This document shows, piece after piece, positions 57,672 through 64,000 of a stretch of DNA of 64,000 nucleotides (position 1 is its first letter; each line of letters starts with the position of its first letter). The stretch covers positions 13,704,914-13,768,913 of the forward strand of contig OX419343.1 of NCBI GenBank assembly GCA_948470475.1, read 5' to 3'. The stretch comes from Galaxea fascicularis. Lineage: Eukaryota; Cnidaria; Anthozoa; Scleractinia; Euphylliidae. Made by a program: the position numbers and the translations under genes. A model generated the notes under the pieces. It did not search any database and was not told the origin of the DNA. It saw nothing but the letters and a program-made list of their open reading frames with translations.

Positions 57672-59248
57672 CTGAAATGAAATGACAGCAAAATGATTGA
57701 TAAATGTTTAAGTATTTCTGCCGGAATGTTTAGAGTGGTTTGGGGGTTTGACCTTGAAATGATGAATGCTAGAAAATAGCAGCTTGATGGTGTTTTTTTA
57801 GAGACAAACCCGCGCGGCTTTTGATTGGTTCTCAGGAAACACGTGCGAGTTACCATCGTCCCATCTCTTCACATCTCTGGTCATATCTGGATGTTCAATG
57901 GAGGTAAAAGTTTCTCGAAACTGCCGAAAATCTTGGGCCCTATTTCTTGAAATGAAATTTTCAACAAATGTGCCCTTTCCTATCTCGAAATCACATTAAA
58001 AGACCAGCTTGTTTTGTTTGCAAAATTTCATGCCTGGAAACGTTTTTGTTTTTGAGATAGTGGGAAGTTTCGCCAAATTGAACCCAGTCTCCCTCAGAGC
58101 TGAAAAGGAAACTGGCGTTCCAATGAAGTTTGTATAAGTAACTTAATGTTGAAATTATACATTGTTAATTACGTCCACTTCAAGAAGTCCAACAGTGCCC
58201 ATAACGGTTAAAGCTATCCTCGATGTTTTTCGTCTTTTATGTACGCACAAGTCAATGATTCGTGATTCCCACAAGCCAGGACAAACTTCAGTCATGCCAG
58301 AAACGATCAAGTTTATCCCAAAGGAAAATCGAAAATGAGCGGTTGGTGGAATCTTTTGATATTAGTTTGGTAAGATTTCCGCACAGCCCCATACATTAGA
58401 TATACATGCATTTTGTGACTCAAACTGTACTCGTTTTTGGAACAGGCCGGGTAGTATGACAGTGTTCCATGTACATGTATAATAATGTATCTGTACGGAA
58501 ATCTGTCCCTATCTTTTATATAAAGAGCATCAACTGGTCCGTTGAGCTGTAGAGTGGAGCGTTTTCAAAGAGTGCCAATGTTAAGGTAACAATGTAAAAA
58601 CACGTTCAATTGATGTAGTAATTTTTATTGCATTTTTTTGGTTCTTTTGTATTGATGATGTTTTTGTTGAAGTTTGGTGTTTTTGCCTGTGAGTGTGAAC
58701 AAAACATTCACACGATTTTAGCTATTAAACTAAATTTAATTATGCTCCTGTAATTTTTTATTGTTTTGAACCAAAAAAAGAGAGAGATTTGGCATCCAGT
58801 TGTAACCAATATCATGGATTTGGAAAACAACAGCTATCATAACTGAAAATTATAAAATACCAAGATATCAATGTCCTACACATAATTGAATTACAGAGGT
58901 TAGGAACTCCAACTGAGAAAGGCACCTTTGATTTTGATGTTTGGAAAAGAGTTTGTTGGTCTATTGGAGAGACAAGAGAGTTCAGGAAATATATTCTGTC
59001 TCCTAACTCAAATACCTTCACTGCAAATTTTATGAGTGTGAAAAAGAAAGATGGCAGAGTCTATGGTCTGGCTTCCCTGCATTCTTCCAAAGATGTATTC
59101 AAAGTTAACTGAAAGGAAAGCACTTCTTACAATCTGTTGCAAGACATAGAGTTTGGTAAGTGACAAGAGGTGCCCTCCTTGTAAAAATAACTATTTAAGC
59201 CCTCAGAATGATCCACTTTGTCATCTAAATGCTTAGTCGACCAGACTA
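57672..59248. other. No recognised gene
   Basis: May include upstream exons of the unidentified minus-strand gene, but none could be supported. Confidence 0.35.
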
Positions 59249-60080
59249 AGTTCAACATTAACCTGCACATATCAGAATCTTGGCTGGACACCTTTGTTTC
59301 CAACTTAGAGATAGAAGTGCCTGGATATGACATTTACAGGGTTGATCAATGAAATAAGACCAGTGTTGGGTTCTGTGCATACATCTTAAGCAGTTATCTG
59401 ACAGAATTTTTGAGTGACATCTCCAAAATTTCTAACAACGGTTTCCATCAGCTTTGGTTAAAGATAGTGGTCAGCAACTTAAAGTCAATTATTATTTGTA
59501 CTGTCTGTAGACCTCCAGATACACCTCTTGATCCAAGGTTATGTACATCAGAACTAAGAGTTGTAAAAGTTGCAATTCAGATGCATTATGACTCAACACG
59601 TCTTGTGTACAGTGGTTTATAATTTGGAAATATTCAACAAAGATGATGACAAAATTATATGACTTTGACTTGCTTTTCAATCTTATTGTTGATCATCATG
59701 CCCCAATCAGATCAATTAAAGTCAGTGGAAAGCCAATTATCCTTGTATAACTGAGAAGATTGGCAACGTTATGAAGTCAAGGAACAAATGGCATTACAGA
59801 GCTTGTATAAACTAATGATCCTGATGCCTGGTCTACTTGCAAAGAGCTAAAGCATCAAATCAGAAAGTTAATTAGGGTGGCAGAGTGCAAATTCATTAAA
59901 GGCCAGATCAAAAATAACCTGAGTGTCGAACACTAACTGTATTTGGAAGGCAATCCATCTTTACATCCTCAAAAGATCTGTCTCCCCACTTCAAGAGTTT
60001 ATAGCAAAGACAACAAGGTCAGCAACCGTATGACTAGGAACAGTCAAACCCTCAACATTCCTCTTTTCAGGACAGTTTCA
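59249..60080 (+). pseudogene. Decayed LINE: apurinic endonuclease domain and linker
   Basis: Reads (with stops) LHISESWLDTFVSNLEIEVP, GYDIYRVDQ, LWLKIVVSNLKSIIICTVC and RPPDTPLD. This is the end of an APE-type endonuclease as in CR1/L2-like LINEs. It is followed by VDHHAPIRSIKVSGKP, the usual start of the linker before the RT. At least four stops are visible, and the RT is missing. Confidence 0.7.
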
Positions 60081-60326
60081 GGACAGCGAACCTTTTATTA
60101 GAGAATTATAATTTAGACATGGAATACTATGGCCAAGTGTTTAGCAGGGTTCTAATTAATAGATTTTTAACTAGAAGGTGATCACTGATAAAGTAGGAGG
60201 CTCTTCAGCAAAGTTAGAAGAAACAAAACAAAGAAAAGAAAAGCTACCTAAACACAAACCAAGCTGCTATAAATCCCAAAGTAAGCAACAATCAATCACC
60301 GGGTGCTGCTTTCTATTTTTTTTTTG

Positions 60327-60545
60327 TGGTTAGGGCATCAGACTTAAGATCTGGAGGTCCTAGGTTCAAGTCCCACTCTTACCACCGGTATTGTTCTGGG
60401 CAGCCCCTGGTTCAACTCCTCGGCTGCTCTTGAAAATAGCCAACTGGTATGCCTCCACTAGTTGGAGTTCTTAACTCTGTTGTGTTTGTTTCATTGTCCC
60501 TGAAAACCCTGTCATGAGGAGTGGTCAAAATGTCCAAATTTTCAG
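60327..60545 (+). mobile_element. tRNA-Leu-derived SINE
   Basis: The head GTGGTTAGGGCATCAGA, anticodon loop CTTAAGA (TAA, Leu) with paired CAGA/TCTG, and GGTTCAAGTCCC box B are clear. A body of about 180 bases follows. It is a different family from the SINEs at 15.8 and 19.9 kb. Confidence 0.65.
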
Positions 60546-60870
60546 TTCAAGAGCAAGGACATAAAGCCTTGAGACTGAAGGCTTATTCAACTAGCATGTG
60601 TGAAAGATGCACTTCTTTAAATTTCCACATGCCTGTTTCAGTGGAGTATATCTTTTTGTTGAAGGTTGAGGGTCAAGGGTTACATGTCGAGGATTGAGGG
60701 TCCATGTTGATGGTCAATTTTCTTTATTAATAAAATAGGAAAATGCTGTTAAAAAATAATTGTTTTAGAGTTCTGCAATTATTATAGAATATGAAACCAC
60801 CATTAAAGCTTGACTCTAATCTCAATCAGTCGCTCTTAAATGAAGAAAGAAGGTTCTTTGTGTATCAATC

Positions 60871-61015
60871 ATGTTCAAAACAAAGCGACTTGCGAGAGAG
60901 ATTCGGACATGTTCGCAAGCCTCACCATCCCTGGTGAACCACTTCAACCCCTCAAGTTCTGTCATGCACGATGTTGACAATGATAGCAACCTTTTATTGA
61001 AAGTAATCTCCATGG
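60871..61015 (+). CDS. Possible first coding exon, unidentified
   Basis: ATG at 60871, then MFKTKRLAREIRTCSQASPS, LVNHFNPSSSVMHDVDNDSN and LLLKVISM, ending at ATGG|GTAAGT (phase 1). The frame is open and the donor is strong. No following exon with matching phase was established. Confidence 0.35.
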
Positions 61016-62161
61016 GTAAGTGCATCTGTCACGTCTGAACTTAAACCATGCCAATAAATGAAACCGCAAATTGCTCAATACAAATTGTACCATATGCCAG
61101 AAAAGTGCTTGTCGCTCCAGCTTTACACAAGGTATTATACTGTAAAAGACCAAAACACGTTTAACCCAACATTAACTGGCCTCAAGCCTTTTTATACATA
61201 CTGTAGAATCCTAGTGTTGGTTCATTGTTACTTGAACTATTTACCTAGTACACAAACAGAGGTGACAGTTAAAACTAAAGTACTGTTTTATTTTCTATTA
61301 ACAGACTGAAAAAGCCATTCTGAACTTAATACATTGGCCTTCTCTGAATTTGCTCTAAAATAACATTCGTTTGACCAAACAGTTGCAACTGGTTAATTCT
61401 TGACCCTTTACAGCATCAGCAATCTATTTCTAAGAGGAACTTACACTGTCAAATCGAACAAAATTGTATTTTGTAATAGTGGAATGCGCTGACAAATAGC
61501 GTTGTTACGCTGTTTTAAAGACGTTGATCACTGCACCGGAAATCGTGACCTGGCTGGTATCATATTTTATGCAGCCCAGCACTTGTTGCATAATGGCATA
61601 TGTGTGTCAAAGCAGGCATTGTTATTAAACTGCCCTATGGCACTTTAGGAAATTATCAGGTACATGAAATGGAAATATGGTGGCTACTGGGGATCCTTAC
61701 ATATTCACATTTTTCATGACTGATTCTGGTCAAGAAATTTTATTGGCTGGACTAGACGTGGCATTACAAAAGAGAGAAAATACATGTCTGTCAAGAGGAC
61801 AAAAGAGTTTGTCTAACAGTCTCCCGATGTTGTGAAACCAGTTATGTGATTCGTGGTAACAAGTCGTACCACGCCGTAGATCTAACCAGATTTACGATTA
61901 AATGTGAGCTTCAGTGGATTCTAAATGTAATTGTCTGGAAACAAATCACGCTTCTAAAAATAAATTGGGATGTCATGGCACACAACACGTGCTATTCACA
62001 ATTTTCATCACCCCATCCCTATAATATTGGGGCAATGTGGACTTATAAAAAGAGTCCATGTGCAACTTGCAGCGGTTAAATTATTTTATAATTCTTACTG
62101 GGTTGTATTTTAATTTTTCCATTTATTGACCCTCGACCCTCAACCCTCGACAAAAAGATTG
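61016..62161. other. No recognised gene; GGGTTGAGGGTC repeats
   Basis: GGTTGAGGGTCAAGGG near 60664 and its inverse CCCTCGACCCTCAACCC near 62128 may bound a dispersed element of about 1.5 kb. Confidence 0.35.
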
Positions 62162-62289
62162 ACTCGTTTCAGTGTAGTGTTTGGGAGAAAAAAAAAACCT
62201 CACGGCTGGCAAAAAGAAATAAACTCATTGAGGTCATTGGTGATGACTCTGATTCAGATGAAGATGATGTTTCCTGGTCAATTCAGGTT
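62162..62289 (+). CDS. Possible plus-strand exon, acidic
   Basis: Acceptor ACTCGTTTCAG|TGTAGT, donor AATTCAG|GTTTGA. One frame reads TSRLAKRNKLIEVIGDDSDS then DEDDVSWSIQ. It does not match the phase of the 60871 exon, so an exon would be missing if they belong together. Confidence 0.3.
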
Positions 62290-62405
62290 TGAGACATTTT
62301 TAATTAATGTGGATTCATTGCTGTAAAGATTAGCATTTCTTACTTTGGAATGTAAAAGAAACTCACATCAACAATTTTCCCAAGCCTGGCCCAGTTGTAA
62401 ACATA

Positions 62406-62899
62406 TTATCCAATTAAAATAACAAGTGCAACTAAAAAATATGCCACATAAAACCTCCATGACCAGTTAATGTCAGTAGCCATTTTCCTTGTGACCTGGC
62501 TGGCTTGTACTCTTTGATCATATTCTGTGCTTTGTGTTACCAATATTGAAAACCAGCGATCCCCTGTTATACAGGCTCTGCCTTCAAAACTACTTGTACA
62601 TGAACGTGGGATGTAGCAGTGTTCCACTGACCCTCTCACAAAAGTGTGCAAAGAAATTGAATAATTAACTTGATGGTTTCAGTAAATCACCTTAAAAATG
62701 CTAATAGAAAAGCAGTTACCTTGGATGAGGAGATACACCACTGCCATAGTGTTTATGTCCCTTTTGCAGGAACGGTGGCGGCTCCCACTTTGGCCGATGA
62801 CTTTCAGGCAGACAAACTGGTGCTTCTCCAGCATAGCTACGGGCACGCCCCCAGGGACATTTGACATAGACGTCAGCTTGTTCAAGATGACGTGAATAT
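62406..62899 (-). CDS. Unidentified protein ending in a membrane segment, last two exons
   Basis: Exons 62899-62720 and 62632-62406, both with GT..AG borders (TTTTGCAG|ATATTC; CCAAG|GTAACT; GTGAGAG|GGTCAG) and matching phase 1. The joined reading is DIHVILNKLTSMSNVPGG, AMLEKHQFVCLKVIGQSG, VVYLLIQG-SVEHCYIPRSC and RWFSILVTQSTEYDQ. It ends WSWRFYVAYFLVALVILIG, then TAA at 62406-62408. The hydrophobic end suggests a C-terminal membrane anchor. Earlier exons were not joined. The opposite strand also has open frames over the first exon, so strand is likely but not certain. Confidence 0.5.
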
Positions 62900-62956
62900 C
62901 TGCAAAATGGTAAGTATGCATCTTAATCCAATTTTATACTTTAATTTCAAGCTTGT

Positions 62957-63155
62957 GAGGGTTTATTCTCATGAGCCTGTTCTGAAGAAATATCTTGAAA
63001 ATTTGTTGGGAGAGTTTTTGAAGAGTGGTTGGTATCCAAGCACATTCTGCATGATCTCATCATGTTGGTTTGGGCCAAAAGGAATGACCCAGAAGTACTT
63101 TTTGAGCCCAAGGTGCACAAAACCCATGTTGTTACTTGTAGCAACTGCTGACTAG
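62957..63155 (-). CDS. Open stretch, strand uncertain
   Basis: The minus strand after CTTTCTTCTAG reads SAVATSNNMGFVHLGLKKYF, then WVIPFGPNQHDEIMQNVLGY, to a stop; no donor joins it to the exon at 62899. The plus strand is also open here (PVLKKYLENLLGEFLKSGWY). It could be a terminal exon of an alternative transcript or a remnant. Confidence 0.25.
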
Positions 63156-63199
63156 AAGAAAGACCTGTTACTTTATCTCTTCTAACCACCACCCATCAT

Positions 63200-64000
63200 G
63201 TTATGTTTAACAGCTTGTGGCATTCTACTGCCACCAAAAAGTCACAGCAGAAAGGGATATTTTTCAAGGTAAGGGGAAGAGTGAACTGAAGGTATGAAAA
63301 ATCATAATCATGTTAGTTTTGCAAGAGTTTCTTAGTTGTTAAAGGTAAAGTCACTTCAATAACTCACTGTCTTGGAACGAATTGGTTTCTGTTTCTATTT
63401 CAACCCATCAATATTAAGCTGCTAGGGTGGGGGTAGGAGTTGTGGTGGGACATTATTGTTGGCCCATGGGTAGTACTTTTAAGCAACCTTGCTCTCCTCG
63501 GAGTAGCTTCTGCTCAGAGTTTCTTCTACATTTGACCTCAGAGATTTGCCCAAAAGTAAGGAATTTGGTAACAATAATTATTATAATTCTTAAAAGTGCA
63601 CAAGCCAAGAAAAGTTAAAAAAAAATGGTTTAATTGTGAATTTGTAGTTACAGGTGAGTCAGGGTTAGAGTGGGAGAGGCTCGGAGAAAGCTGTTCCAGA
63701 TAGCCTAAATGCGTGGCCCAGTAACTAACTTACATATGATTATGGCCTTGAACTCGGGCATGGTTTTTAATGATCCGAAATTGACAGGGGGTGGGGGGGC
63801 ATAGTGGGGTCAAAATCTCCTGCCTCCTGTTTTTCCCCAAACTCCTTTACCTTTTTGCGTCGCTCCAATATCCTATTTCTCTTCTGTCTCTTGTCCTTTT
63901 CACTTTCCCTACCCAACCCCTATTCTCCAAGAATTCTGCCCTCTTCCCCCCGCCCCACCCCTCATAAATATAGGCTATGATTTCTAACAGAACCAGGATC
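63200..64000. other. No recognised gene
   Basis: Low-complexity purine- and pyrimidine-rich stretches toward the end. No exon supported. Confidence 0.4.

Noticed and set aside
62770..62895. Plus-strand exon with acceptor CTTTTGCAG and donor AAATG|GTAAGT
   Set aside because: The frames over it meet stops before the donor. The minus-strand exon in the same place is open throughout and joins in phase to the next exon.

Overview
This is eukaryotic, animal DNA. Genes are split by short GT..AG introns, the sequence is AT-rich, and repeats are frequent (tRNA-derived SINEs, MITEs, non-LTR retrotransposon remains). The two genes I can name and the repeat families together suggest an anthozoan cnidarian, most likely a stony coral. 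The species call is inference.

Two host genes can be rebuilt completely from splice sites and reading phase. NHEJ1 (XLF, a DNA double-strand-break repair factor) lies on the minus strand in eight coding exons from 28,490 down to 8,448. Together they give a 353-residue frame with matching phases at every junction. Hedgehog lies on the plus strand in three exons, 40,094-42,038, giving 400 residues with signal peptide, signalling domain and self-splicing Hint domain. The two genes diverge across about 11.6 kb. In humans IHH and NHEJ1 are also neighbours, and IHH enhancers lie inside NHEJ1 introns. Finding the same pair side by side here is the most interesting result in the window.

Layout. 1-8.4 kb is a transposon-rich zone: a broken PIN/FEN1-like gene between two direct repeats, then several MITEs, including one inserted inside a larger palindrome. 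8.4-28.5 kb is NHEJ1; its introns hold a decayed reverse-transcriptase element, SINEs and MITEs. 28.5-40.1 kb is the shared upstream region, with repeats only in its first 2 kb. 40.1-42.0 kb is hedgehog, followed by about 7 kb with no recognisable gene and few repeats. From 50.6 to 57.7 kb the minus strand carries four phase-compatible exons of an unidentified Ser/Pro-rich protein, again with MITEs in the introns. 58.8-60.5 kb holds a decayed LINE and a SINE. 60.9-62.9 kb holds a possible plus-strand first exon and the last two exons of an unidentified minus-strand protein ending in a membrane segment.

All gene models were read by eye from splice sites, phase and protein similarity; no alignment or transcript data were available.
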